In this document: positions 1 to 7,918 of the stretch, piece by piece
Layout: each line of letters begins with the position of its first letter
Numbering within the stretch: the first letter of the stretch is position 1
Source: Cytophagaceae bacterium
Lineage (GTDB): Bacteria > Bacteroidota > Bacteroidia > Cytophagales > Spirosomataceae
Direction: 5' to 3'
Assembly: GCA_027488335.1 (NCBI GenBank)
Contig: JAIYBU010000108.1
Span: 1-39,406, forward strand
DNA: 39,406 bases
Notes under the pieces: model-generated
What the model was told of the DNA's origin: nothing
The model's input: the letters and a program-made list of their open reading frames with translations, nothing else
The model's database searches: none
Program-made: the position numbers and the translations under genes

Positions 1-815
1 TCTTTTACTTCGCGAGCAATGCGTTTGGCAATTTGGTTTTTATCAAGGCCAACAGCTCCCGTAGCGGTTGCTCCTGCTCCAGATGTGGGAGCTTCGTTCA
101 TCGGTTTTAGATTTGATTCAATTTTACTTACCGTCCTCTGTTCAATTCTTTTTTCATAGTTTTTTCCTTGAAAGATTCGTTGAACATAAATCCCAGGTGT
201 ATGAATTTGAGCTGGGTCGAGGCTACCCGCTGGAACAAGTTCTTCTACTTCAGCAATCGTAATTTTACCTGCTGCGGCCATCATTGGGCTGAAATTTTGT
301 GCCGTACCTTTAAAAATCAAGTTGCCCGCCGTGTCTCCCTTCCATGCTTTTACGATAGCAAAATCGGCTTTTAGCCAACTTTCACGTACATATTTTTTGC
401 CGTCAAATTCTTGAATTTCTTTTCCTTCGGCTACTTCCGTTCCAACGCCCGCAGGGGTAAAAAATGCAGGAATTCCTGCACCACCAGCTCTTATTCGCTC
501 GGCGAGTGTGCCTTGTGGAGTAAGTTCCACTTCGAGTTCGCCCGATAATAACTGGCGTTCAAATTCCTTATTTTCACCCACATACGAAGAAATCATTTTC
601 TTGACCTGCTTGGTTTTTAGCATTAAACCAATGCCAAAATCATCTACTCCTGCATTGTTTGAAATACAAGTCAGGTCTTTTACTCCTTTTTCGAGCAAGG
701 CTGTAATCGAATTTTCAGGAATACCACAAAGGCCAAAACCACCAAGCATAAGCGTTGCTCCATCTTGAATATCGGCAACAGCTTCTTTTGCACCACTTAT
801 TACTTTATTTATCAT
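1..815 (-). CDS. 3-oxoacid CoA-transferase, fused A and B subunits (partial)
   Basis: Transfers CoA from succinyl-CoA to a 3-oxoacid such as acetoacetate (SCOT family). The frame is open without a stop from the ATG at 815 to the window edge (271 codons). Residues 1 to about 230 are a complete A subunit: an early [12 protein letters not shown] glycine-rich segment, then SNNAG, then [20 protein letters not shown]. The frame then passes through an Ala/Gly/Thr-rich linker (about 231-255) into [15 protein letters not shown], which matches the beginning of B subunits. Subunits A and B are therefore one polypeptide, as in eukaryotic SCOT, rather than two genes as in many bacteria. The catalytic glutamate lies in the B domain, outside the window. 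A methionine at residue 239 inside the linker could restart a B subunit, but no stop separates the halves. The start is followed at once by the family N-terminus [13 protein letters not shown]. Confidence 0.9.
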   Translation of the reverse strand, partial: MINKVISGAKEAVADIQDGATLMLGGFGLCGIPENSITALLEKGVKDLTCISNNAGVDDFGIGLMLKTKQVKKMISSYVGENKEFERQLLSGELEVELTPQGTLAERIRAGGAGIPAFFTPAGVGTEVAEGKEIQEFDGKKYVRESWLKADFAIVKAWKGDTAGNLIFKGTAQNFSPMMAAAGKITIAEVEELVPAGSLDPAQIHTPGIYVQRIFQGKNYEKRIEQRTVSKIESNLKPMNEAPTSGAGATATGAVGLDKNQIAKRIAREVK

Positions 816-942
816 AGTTTTTTTTATTTCTATGCAAATATAACGGATATTAGGTGCTAATTGGTTGATTGTTTCTGAGAAAATTATAGTAAAAACTTAG
901 TTTTATGCAAAACGTAGGACTTTATATGCAAAATCTGATAAT

Positions 943-3156
943 TTAAAACATACTCCATCTTACACCAACAAACCCGCGAATACCTTGTAAAGGTGCATAG
1001 TTATAACTGGGGTCGAATTGCACGCTAAAGGGTCGTTCGGGACTAAAAATTGGGTCTTTGGGAAGGAAATTGGTGAAGTTTTTGATACCTCCATAAAGTT
1101 GTAAGCCATTGGCAAAACGTTTAGTTGCTTGAATGTTATGAATACCAAACCACGGCGAATATTCGGGGCGAGTATCGCCATAAGCACGAACAACTGGCAA
1201 ACGCATTGGACTGTACAGATTTCCAGTCAGGTCGAAAGTCAGTTGTGCTTTTTTTAATGTATAGCTAAAGGCATAGTTCCCTGTAAAATGAGGCGTTTGA
1301 ATTTGATTAATTTTGAGTTCTTTTTCCTTCCTGAAAACATCCATCACGGTTGCACCTGCAAATAGTTTTAGGCTTGAGGTAAAATTAAATTCGGTATTGA
1401 GAGCTACGCCTTTTGAGATTCCGTAGCCTTTCAGATTGTCGTAAACTACAAGTTCAGGATTTTGGTCATAATCGGCAATGATTTTATTGGAGAAATACGT
1501 ATAAAATCCATTGAGTTGAATGTTTCCGTAACCATTTTCGAACGAAAAAAAACGTTGGTAGTCGAGGGTTATATTATACGAGCGTTCTGGTTTTAATTCG
1601 TTTGCTATCAATGTTTTACGTGAGCCTGTAAGTGCGGCATGGTCTTCCGAAAATAGATTTACAACTCGGTAGCCATTACCCAAGCTTAGCCTGAAAATAT
1701 TGTCTTTGTTAGACGTAAATTTCCAATTAAATCGTGGTGTAGTAATTCCACCGTGTTTTGAATTATAGTCGTATCGAAGCCCAACGAGAAGTTTATTTTT
1801 AGTGTTGAGAGTAATTTCATCTTGGACAAATACACCAGGTAAACTAATTAAATCGGGAGCATTTTTATTCTCGTTGGTTTGTGTAACTGGCGTATTATCG
1901 TCGTAAACTGTATTTCGATACGTTAAGCCCAAAAGAGCATCGTGGTTTTTACCAAGTTTTTTATCCCACAATAATTGTCCGAAGGCAATTTTTTGCGTAG
2001 CCAAATAAACAGTATTTCCATAAACTGAATTTTGTTGATGCTGATTGAATGAAAAGTTGAGCGTAACTTTCTGCTTATCAATTGGTAACTGATAACTTCC
2101 AAGCATTTCGATACGTTTCGTAAAAATAGATTCTCCATAAATTTCACTACCGCCACGATTGGATTTTTGCCAGTGTATTTCGCCTCCAAAACGGTCTTCG
2201 TAAATATACCGAGCCGCTATACTGAAAACTCGATTTTGCGAACGTCGCATTGACCATTTATTGAAAATTGATGTTCTGTTTTGAAGCGTAATATCTGTGA
2301 AATTATCTTGATTAATATCCCAACGTTTATTGAGAAGAAAATAGTTTCCCGAAAAAAGTACATCGAATTTGCCAATTTTACTTTTACTACTTGCATCAAA
2401 ATTATTTTCGAGATAGCTATTTGTATTGAAATCGAAATTAAATTTCGGTGCTTTTGAAGGATTTTTCGTGATAACATTTATCAAACCGCCGACTGCTTCA
2501 GAGCCATAAAGTGTTGAAGCTGGGCCTTTCATTACTTCAATCCGCTCGACCATTGAGTTTGGAATACCGCTCAAACCATAAACTGATGATAAAGCCGAAA
2601 CGATTGGCATACCATCAATCATCACCATTGTGTAAGGGCCTTCCATGCCATTGATGTGAATGTCGCCCGTGTTGCAAACATTGCAATTGAGTTGCGGACG
2701 CACGCCATTGACCATCGAAAGCGACTCAAATAAACTTGGAGTAGGATTTTTACGAAAAAATGTAGGGTTTAGAATCTGAATAGGAGCGGGCGATTCATTG
2801 ATGCTTGTTTCTTTCATCGTACCCGTTACGACTACTTCGTTGAGTTGAGCGTTTTCTTCTTCTATTTCGATACTTAAATTTATATTTTTTTCTTCTGAAA
2901 TGCTGATAATGAGTTGTTTGGTTTTATAACCAATGCTTGAAACCTGAATTGTCTGTTTGCCGACTGGTATATTTTTAATGATAAATTTACCATTTTCATC
3001 GGCCTGTGTGCCGATTTTTGTATTCAAAATAACAATACTGGCAAAACCGACGGCCTTGTCTTTATTGATGATATTACCTCTTATTTCGCCTCCAAGTGAT
3101 GTAAAAGCGATAAATGTAAGGATAATAAATATATAGCTTGATAATTTTCTTTTCAT
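943..3156 (-). CDS. TonB-dependent outer-membrane receptor
   Basis: A 737-residue outer-membrane barrel importing a ligand with TonB energy. The N-terminus is a signal peptide (about 1-22). A carboxypeptidase-like regulatory domain (about 23-105) follows, then a plug domain (about 118-235) with the segments MVMIDGMPIVSA, RIEVMKGPASTLYGSEAVGG and INVITKNP, then a long beta-barrel ending in an aromatic residue (SMF). The plug carries an unusual Cys pair, NCNVCNTGDIHINGMEG, seen in a Bacteroidota receptor subgroup that includes heme or metal uptake candidates; the substrate cannot be fixed from sequence alone. This is a BtuB/FepA-sized receptor without a SusD partner, so it is not a SusC glycan system. 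A perfect 9-bp dyad lies about 65 nt upstream, which suggests repression by a metal- or ligand-sensing regulator (inference). Confidence 0.92.
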   Translation of the reverse strand: MKRKLSSYIFIILTFIAFTSLGGEIRGNIINKDKAVGFASIVILNTKIGTQADENGKFIIKNIPVGKQTIQVSSIGYKTKQLIISISEEKNINLSIEIEEENAQLNEVVVTGTMKETSINESPAPIQILNPTFFRKNPTPSLFESLSMVNGVRPQLNCNVCNTGDIHINGMEGPYTMVMIDGMPIVSALSSVYGLSGIPNSMVERIEVMKGPASTLYGSEAVGGLINVITKNPSKAPKFNFDFNTNSYLENNFDASSKSKIGKFDVLFSGNYFLLNKRWDINQDNFTDITLQNRTSIFNKWSMRRSQNRVFSIAARYIYEDRFGGEIHWQKSNRGGSEIYGESIFTKRIEMLGSYQLPIDKQKVTLNFSFNQHQQNSVYGNTVYLATQKIAFGQLLWDKKLGKNHDALLGLTYRNTVYDDNTPVTQTNENKNAPDLISLPGVFVQDEITLNTKNKLLVGLRYDYNSKHGGITTPRFNWKFTSNKDNIFRLSLGNGYRVVNLFSEDHAALTGSRKTLIANELKPERSYNITLDYQRFFSFENGYGNIQLNGFYTYFSNKIIADYDQNPELVVYDNLKGYGISKGVALNTEFNFTSSLKLFAGATVMDVFRKEKELKINQIQTPHFTGNYAFSYTLKKAQLTFDLTGNLYSPMRLPVVRAYGDTRPEYSPWFGIHNIQATKRFANGLQLYGGIKNFTNFLPKDPIFSPERPFSVQFDPSYNYAPLQGIRGFVGVRWSMF

Positions 3157-3220
3157 GCTTTCGATAATTCTGAATACAAAATTTGGTTAATAAAATTAAT
3201 ATTCAAAATAAAACTAAATA

Positions 3221-3244
3221 AATTTTTAGATTCGCCTAAAAATT
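3221..3244. promoter_or_regulatory. Operator-like dyad upstream of the TonB receptor
   Basis: AATTTTTAG, six bases (ATTCGC), then CTAAAAATT: a perfect 9-bp inverted repeat between the divergent receptor gene (start 3156) and the 3360 gene. On the minus strand it lies just upstream of a near-consensus -7 box (TATTTTGA at 3203-3210), so it would cover the -33 region. The TTTTTAG/CTAAAAA arms resemble sites of DtxR/MntR-type metalloregulators. That assignment is inference. Confidence 0.45.
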
Positions 3245-3359
3245 GGAGTTTTCAGATGAATTTATTTTGGCATTTTGTTTGCAATGATTTTAGTAGAAAT
3301 TATTACTTACGATTTTTGGCGAACAGGATACAAACGTTGCCCGGTTCGCACCACAGTTT

Positions 3360-3896
3360 ATGGCAAATGTAATCCTTGGAATTGGCTCACGAGTACGTCA
3401 CCCCGAATATGGTGTTGGAGTCGTAATTAACTTTAAATCAGATGTTTACGTCATTACTTTTGTAGAGATAGGAACAAAAAATATTAAAATTGACTATCCT
3501 CTCGAGGTGCTGGAAGTGGTCGAACCATCGCACGACATGGTGAGTTTGTTTGATGTTGAACGAAACCTTTCAAAGATTCTTCAGCGTTGGATGGATGCCA
3601 CCGAAGTAGTGCCGTTGGGAGATAAATGGAAAGGTGGAAAAATAATTTTACAACCTGGTCGCCGAGATTTACAATCGAAAGAGATTCCGATTGATGTTTT
3701 TTTTCATAAAATTGTGATGATGCGTGACCGTCTGCGAGTGTTGGAGCAGCGAGTAAACGCCAGTACGATGGATGACGAAGAAAAAGTGAATATTCAGCAA
3801 TACATCACTCGTTGTTATGGCTCGATGACAACATTCAATATTTTATTTAAAGAGCCACAACATTATTTTTCGGGAGAGAAATTGGTGGAAGCGTAG
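3360..3896 (+). CDS. Conserved hypothetical protein with KOW/tudor-like N-terminus
   Basis: 178 residues with no signal peptide or membrane segment, so probably cytoplasmic. The N-terminal 60 residues (GIGSRVRHPEYGVGVVI, then a beta-rich stretch ending LEVLEVVEP) resemble the small SH3/tudor-like module at the C-terminus of UvrD/PcrA helicases, whose signature is G-x-R-V-x-H-x-x-F/Y-G-x-G. Residues 65-178 are charged and helical, including a run rich in Arg and Glu around 120-145. I do not recognise a catalytic motif. A nucleic-acid or RNA-polymerase contact is a guess from the N-terminal module only. The gene is alone on its strand, divergent from the TonB receptor and convergent with the oxidoreductase. 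Confidence 0.8.
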   Translation: MANVILGIGSRVRHPEYGVGVVINFKSDVYVITFVEIGTKNIKIDYPLEVLEVVEPSHDMVSLFDVERNLSKILQRWMDATEVVPLGDKWKGGKIILQPGRRDLQSKEIPIDVFFHKIVMMRDRLRVLEQRVNASTMDDEEKVNIQQYITRCYGSMTTFNILFKEPQHYFSGEKLVEA

Positions 3897-3900
3897 AGAT

Positions 3901-4003
3901 AATTACGATTTTAAAGTGACGAATGACGAATTTTAATTGGATTTAACAGTTGTTACTGATAATTTTAAAATTTTACTCGTAATTCGTCACTCGTAATTCG
4001 CCA
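3901..4003. repeat. Intergenic GACGAATT-type inverted repeat
   Basis: Between the convergent genes ending at 3896 and 4006, GTGACGAAT (3916-3924) and ATTCGTCAC (3982-3990) form perfect 9-bp arms. Around them are repeated ATTACGA and GACGAATT words on both strands. It may act as a bidirectional transcription stop. A related element is at 29352-29376. Confidence 0.6.
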
Positions 4004-4005
4004 TT

Positions 4006-5091
4006 TTAGCCAATCTTCACCGTTCCTCCATTTTGAGCAGCTTTGTAAATGGCTTCAACCACTTTTATATCTCTGAGGCCTTCTTCACCTGGGGCAATCA
4101 ATTGAGTAGAATTCATCAAAGCTATACAATCATCGTCAAGTTGTTTGGCTTGTTGGCTTTTGAGTGGAACGTCAATTATTCCGTTGCTATGGCTACCTTT
4201 ATTGCCCAAATAGGCTGAAAAAGGTTCCATTTTTAGCCAACCTTTCTCATAATTTACTTGCAAATAATTCATTTGAATACCAAAACTCGTGTGGCAAGCT
4301 GCTAATGCTCCACTCGGAAATTGTAGCTGAAACATCATGGTCTCTTCCACTTCTTTATAAATTTCGGGGCGAGTAGTGCTTGCTTGTGCCGTTACCGCAA
4401 TTGGCTCTTCGCCAGTTGCGAGCCTTGCACCTTGTAGTGCATAAACACCCATATCGCCCATTACCCCACCACCGAGGGCTTTATTTTGTTTCCAGTGAGT
4501 GGTTCGGGCATCAAAATACCCCGCTCCACACGCTACCATTTTCACTTTTCCATAAAGTTTTTCTTTCGTGATACGCATGAACTCTTGCGTGTTTGGGTCG
4601 TGTTGGCAACGGTAGCCAATTGCCAAATGCACTTTATTGTCTTTACACGTTTTTATCATAGCCATACAGTCGTTAACCGAAGGAGCCATCGGTTTTTCGC
4701 AGAAAACGTGTTTGCCCGCTTTTGCTGCTCTGATGGTATATTCTTTGTGCATCGAAGGAGGTAAAACCACATAGACTATATCAATATCGGGGTTGTTGGC
4801 TATCGAATCAAAGTTTTGATAGTTGTAGATATTTTTATCAGGGATATTGTATTTCTGTTTCCATTTTTCTGCCTTTTCGGGCGACCCCGTTACGATTCCT
4901 GCCAAATAACATTTTTCGGTTGTTTGTAGGGCAGGAGCAAGCAAATCAGTGCTATAATAGCCCAAACCTACTAAAGCAATCCCGAGTTTTTCTTTCTTTT
5001 TGGCAGCACTGGCCAAAAGAGTATTGGGCGAAAAAATACTGGCTGCCCCACCAACAATGATTGATTTGAGAGCTTCTCTACGGTCGAACAT
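4006..5091 (-). CDS. Tat-exported Gfo/Idh/MocA family oxidoreductase
   Basis: A 361-residue NAD(P)-dependent sugar or polyol dehydrogenase-like protein. The chosen start gives MFDRREALKSIIVGGAA, a twin-arginine signal (RR at 4-5, hydrophobic run 11-20, Ala cleavage region near 27-30), so the enzyme is probably exported folded with its cofactor. The Rossmann glycine motif (VGLGYYS, 41-47) and the family EKP motif (132-134, FCEKPMAP) are both present, and the C-terminal domain has the usual GGGVMGDMGVYAL segment. An in-frame ATG 28 codons upstream (5175) would bury the Tat signal behind a lysine-rich leader and is rejected. The substrate is unknown; exported relatives of this family are common in Bacteroidota. 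Confidence 0.9.
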   Translation of the reverse strand: MFDRREALKSIIVGGAASIFSPNTLLASAAKKKEKLGIALVGLGYYSTDLLAPALQTTEKCYLAGIVTGSPEKAEKWKQKYNIPDKNIYNYQNFDSIANNPDIDIVYVVLPPSMHKEYTIRAAKAGKHVFCEKPMAPSVNDCMAMIKTCKDNKVHLAIGYRCQHDPNTQEFMRITKEKLYGKVKMVACGAGYFDARTTHWKQNKALGGGVMGDMGVYALQGARLATGEEPIAVTAQASTTRPEIYKEVEETMMFQLQFPSGALAACHTSFGIQMNYLQVNYEKGWLKMEPFSAYLGNKGSHSNGIIDVPLKSQQAKQLDDDCIALMNSTQLIAPGEEGLRDIKVVEAIYKAAQNGGTVKIG

Positions 5092-5173
5092 AGTTTTTTT
5101 ATTAAGGATGAATATAATACCTATTAATAGTCTCTTTTTCCATAAAATACATGGAAGAGATTTAGACTTAACC

Positions 5174-5219
5174 AAAAAATATTACCTGTAGGGACATCCA
5201 ATTTGGAAGTTCCTACGGG
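5174..5219 (-). terminator. Intrinsic terminator after the lipoprotein gene
   Basis: Read on the minus strand, a long nested hairpin (outer arms around CCGTAGGAA / CCCTACAGG, inner TCCAA/TTGGA) begins a few bases after the stop at 5226. A run of six Ts follows (A-tract 5174-5179 on the plus strand). Confidence 0.75.
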
Positions 5220-5225
5220 GCATTT

Positions 5226-6377
5226 TTAATATTTATCGTAGAAACGTCTGATTCTTGACGTTACTTGGTCGTAGATTGGTTTTGTAAATTCAATAAACAA
5301 TTGTTGCGGTGGTGGCGGTAATTGTTCACGATTGCGAGTCATGTTTAGCTCATTAGTTGTCAATGCCCTTTCGTCGCCATTGAAACTTGCCCATTCGTTT
5401 ACCCATGTATATTCACCAGGAATTTCTTCACGAGAAAGAATCTTATTGGTCTGATAATCAAATATTTCCATTGAAAGAATACCTCTCGAACGCACAACTT
5501 TACGAGATTTGATGATAGTTGCATTGACTTTTCCATAAACAGGTACTTTTTTGCCATTCACGTTTGCTTCTCCAGTTTTTACACTGTCTTTGCTCGTTAC
5601 GTTTTGGCGGTCGGTGGCAATATTTGTTTCTCCAACAACAAAATCAATGATTTCGAGACGTACTACGTGGTCAGGTTTTAGTTTTACAGTTTTTGCTTCT
5701 TCGGGCGAGTAGAATCTAATGAATTTATTGATTCTGCGATTGGTATGTAAAAACTCGTCAACTTTGCCTTGAAAATACTCGTTGCTGTATTGGTATAAAC
5801 GAGAATTAACCTTTGGCTGCTCTACTACTACATGTACCGAACCCAAATTTAGGGCTTCTTCCATCCGATTACGTGCATCTTTATAGTTGGGTGCAAAAAT
5901 CGTGATTTTCTCGAAATGGTCGTAGGCAGCACGAGCATCCAGTTTGCTCAGATTATTTCTTTTGAGTATGTCATTTCCTAAAACATAACGTTCGGCTGCG
6001 GCATTATCACGAGCTTCTTCGGTTTCTCTGAAATATGTTTGTGGACTCACAATTCGGCGGCAAGCCGTACAACGCTCAATAGACTCTTGCATTTTATTGA
6101 GTTTGTTGTAATACTCTAAGATTGTTTCCCAACGGAATTGTTGATTCGCATTTCTGACACGCTCAATATCAGTTGTTAATTCTTGTTGGGCATTGCGATA
6201 AGCGGTTGGTAAAACTTCAAGTGCTTTGCTATTATCGGTATCTTTTTTGAGTTTTTCAACTGATTGTAAAACTGCCTCGTAATAATTGCCTTTTTCGAGG
6301 GCTTTTATTCCACTTTTTGAGCAAGAGATTGTAAAAGTAACCGATGCTAAAACAATGTATTTTAGAAGGCTTTTCAT
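5226..6377 (-). CDS. TPR-like lipoprotein of unknown function
   Basis: 383 residues. The signal peptide ends in a lipobox-like TISC with Cys19 as the lipidated residue, so it is an envelope lipoprotein. Residues 20-190 are strongly helical and look like degenerate tetratricopeptide repeats (KALEKGNYYEAVLQSV; ARAAYDHFEKITIFAPNYKD). The C-terminal half (about 200-383) is beta-rich with basic patches and has no motif I recognise. A CTACRR pair lies near residue 103. It is transcribed alone: the upstream neighbour nuoB is closed off by a terminator at 6484-6519, and its own terminator follows the stop. An envelope-assembly or scaffold role is plausible but unsupported. Confidence 0.85.
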   Translation of the reverse strand: MKSLLKYIVLASVTFTISCSKSGIKALEKGNYYEAVLQSVEKLKKDTDNSKALEVLPTAYRNAQQELTTDIERVRNANQQFRWETILEYYNKLNKMQESIERCTACRRIVSPQTYFRETEEARDNAAAERYVLGNDILKRNNLSKLDARAAYDHFEKITIFAPNYKDARNRMEEALNLGSVHVVVEQPKVNSRLYQYSNEYFQGKVDEFLHTNRRINKFIRFYSPEEAKTVKLKPDHVVRLEIIDFVVGETNIATDRQNVTSKDSVKTGEANVNGKKVPVYGKVNATIIKSRKVVRSRGILSMEIFDYQTNKILSREEIPGEYTWVNEWASFNGDERALTTNELNMTRNREQLPPPPQQLFIEFTKPIYDQVTSRIRRFYDKY

Positions 6378-6483
6378 GGTTTAGAAGTTTTTGGTATATG
6401 TTAATTGTTTGGCAATATAAAGGTTTTTACTCATTTTTTCTTTTGTCAGAATCATGGTTTAACAAATTATTAGCAAATGCCTC

Positions 6484-6519
6484 AAAAAAAAAGTGATAAG
6501 CCTAAACGACATATCACTT
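6484..6519 (-). terminator. Intrinsic terminator after nuoB
   Basis: On the minus strand, an 8-bp stem (AAGTGATA / TATCACTT, 13-nt loop) is followed by a T-run (A-tract 6484-6492 on the plus strand), 25 nt after the nuoB stop. This shows that no further nuo gene is co-transcribed downstream. Confidence 0.85.
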
Positions 6520-6543
6520 CATAAATGATTCATTATCAAAACA

Positions 6544-7059
6544 TTAAGCATTTTCTTTTAAGTCAGAAAGGCTTTGTGTTTTGATTTTTTCTTGTAATTT
6601 CAAAATTCCACCAATCAATGCTTCGGGGCGAGGTGGACAACCTGGAACGTAAACATCAACGGGGATAATTCGGTCAACACCTTTTACTACGTGATAACCG
6701 TGTTCCCAATATGGGCCGCCACAATTTGAGCAGCTTCCCATCGAAATCACGTATCGTGGTTCGGGCATTTGTTCGTATAAACGACGAATACGGTCGGCCA
6801 TTTTGAAGGTAACGGTGCCTGAAATAATAATCACATCTGATTGACGAGGAGAGTTTCGAGGAAATACACCAAAACGCTCAAGGTCATACGATGAGGCGTA
6901 AGTTGCCATCATTTCGATGGCACAACAAGCCAAACCAAAACCCATTGGCCAAAGCGAATTTGCTCTCGCCCAGTTGGTTAGCTCGTCAATTGAAGTCAAA
7001 ATTACTTCACTTTCTCCTGTTTTTATATGTGCCTCTTTTTCGAGGGTTTCAAAATTCAT
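6544..7059 (-). CDS. nuoB: NADH-quinone oxidoreductase subunit B
   Basis: A 171-residue peripheral-arm subunit of respiratory complex I carrying the terminal N2 [4Fe-4S] cluster. The ligands are visible: adjacent Cys45-Cys46 (GLACCAIEM), Cys110 ([10 protein letters not shown]) and Cys141 (VPGCPPRPE). The rest of the family core is intact ([19 protein letters not shown]). The start overlaps the nuoA stop by 4 nt (ATGA), which indicates translational coupling. Downstream there is a strong terminator and an unrelated lipoprotein, so nuoC-N must be elsewhere. Confidence 0.98.
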   Translation of the reverse strand: MNFETLEKEAHIKTGESEVILTSIDELTNWARANSLWPMGFGLACCAIEMMATYASSYDLERFGVFPRNSPRQSDVIIISGTVTFKMADRIRRLYEQMPEPRYVISMGSCSNCGGPYWEHGYHVVKGVDRIIPVDVYVPGCPPRPEALIGGILKLQEKIKTQSLSDLKENA

Positions 7060-7532
7060 TTATCAGCGTATTTTTCGTTGACTTGATTATACATTTCCAT
7101 CGGAATCTTACTCTTAAATTTCGGAGTTCGGTACTCGGGTTTTACCCAATCTAAGTATCCTTTTGCCCAAACATAAGCTAAACCTAAGGCCAAAATCGTA
7201 ATAAAGATAGTCATTTCGGCCAATGTAAACCATCCCCAAAGTCCGTTTGTATCTTGAATAAATTGTTTATTACCGAAAATAGTCGCCCATGGAAATAAAA
7301 ATACTAATTCAACATCGAAAAGGATAAAGATTAAGGCAACGGTATAAAATTTTATACTAAACTGCACATTGGCATTACCAATTGGGTCTTCGCCCGACTC
7401 GTAAGTGGTGAGTTTTTCTTCGTTTGGTTTGTTGGGGCGTAGCATCCAAGCAATACCCAATACTGTAAGCACTGCAACTGCTGCCAAAATGATTGCTAAA
7501 AGTATAATACCAAAGTCAGATAACATATTCAA
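7056..7532 (-). CDS. nuoA: NADH-quinone oxidoreductase subunit A
   Basis: A 158-residue membrane-arm subunit of complex I with three predicted transmembrane helices (about 8-30, 68-92 and 102-124). The conserved loop [20 protein letters not shown] and the [12 protein letters not shown] motif are both present. The C-terminus extends about 25 residues beyond many NuoA proteins with a charged tail. It overlaps nuoB by 4 nt and follows the rhodanese gene by 45 nt on the same strand. Confidence 0.98.
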   Translation of the reverse strand: MNMLSDFGIILLAIILAAVAVLTVLGIAWMLRPNKPNEEKLTTYESGEDPIGNANVQFSIKFYTVALIFILFDVELVFLFPWATIFGNKQFIQDTNGLWGWFTLAEMTIFITILALGLAYVWAKGYLDWVKPEYRTPKFKSKIPMEMYNQVNEKYADK

Positions 7533-7577
7533 CGAAATTTAAACGTATTGAGGTTAGACCTGCGGTGCAACCCTTTA

Positions 7578-7886
7578 TTATTCCATATTACGGTAGGCTA
7601 AAATACCACCCAAAACGTTGTGTACATTCTCAAAACCTTGCGAAATCAAGAATTGTTTTGCTTTTCCACTTCTTGCACCACTACGGCAGTGAAGATAAAT
7701 ATCTTGCCCTTTGAAGGCTTCAAATTCTTCGAGTCTATCTGGAATTTCACCTAAAGGAACAAGTTTTGCTCCTAAATTATCATCTTCGTATTCGTATTCT
7801 TCACGCACATCAAAGAGATTAATTGGGTTTTCGCTTTCGAGTAATTCTTTTAATTGTTCAACTGTTATATCAAAATTTTTCTCCAT
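7578..7886 (-). CDS. Single-domain rhodanese-like protein
   Basis: A 102-residue cytoplasmic rhodanese domain, sulfurtransferase-like. The active-site loop is HCRSGARSGKA with Cys67, and the family LFDVREEYEY motif lies at 24-33. The length equals one bare domain, as in GlpE/PspE proteins. It lies directly upstream of nuoA (45 nt) and 32 nt after the T9SS-cargo gene, all on one strand. A role in sulfur supply for complex I Fe-S clusters is possible from context only. Confidence 0.93.
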   Translation of the reverse strand: MEKNFDITVEQLKELLESENPINLFDVREEYEYEDDNLGAKLVPLGEIPDRLEEFEAFKGQDIYLHCRSGARSGKAKQFLISQGFENVHNVLGGILAYRNME

Positions 7887-7918
7887 GATAGTAGGTATAT
7901 TATTATTGTTTTTATCTC

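Noticed and set aside
943-3156. Assigning the TonB receptor to a SusC glycan system
   Set aside because: No SusD partner next to it, shorter than typical SusC proteins, and a BtuB/FepA-type architecture.
3336-3355. A tRNA T-arm-like CCGGTTCGCACC
   Set aside because: No acceptor, D or anticodon arm at the right distances; no tRNA can be folded here.
3284-3430. A 48-codon frame (MILVEIITYDFWRTGYKRC...) overlapping the start of the 3360 gene
   Set aside because: Most of it lies inside the 178-residue gene in another frame, it has no recognisable features, and the larger gene has clear coding character.
3901-4003. CRISPR array
   Set aside because: The repeated words are short, irregular and on both strands, with no constant-length spacers; no cas gene in the window.
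5092-5175. Longer N-terminus for the oxidoreductase
   Set aside because: It would put a 28-residue lysine-rich leader with its own hydrophobic run before a good twin-arginine signal.
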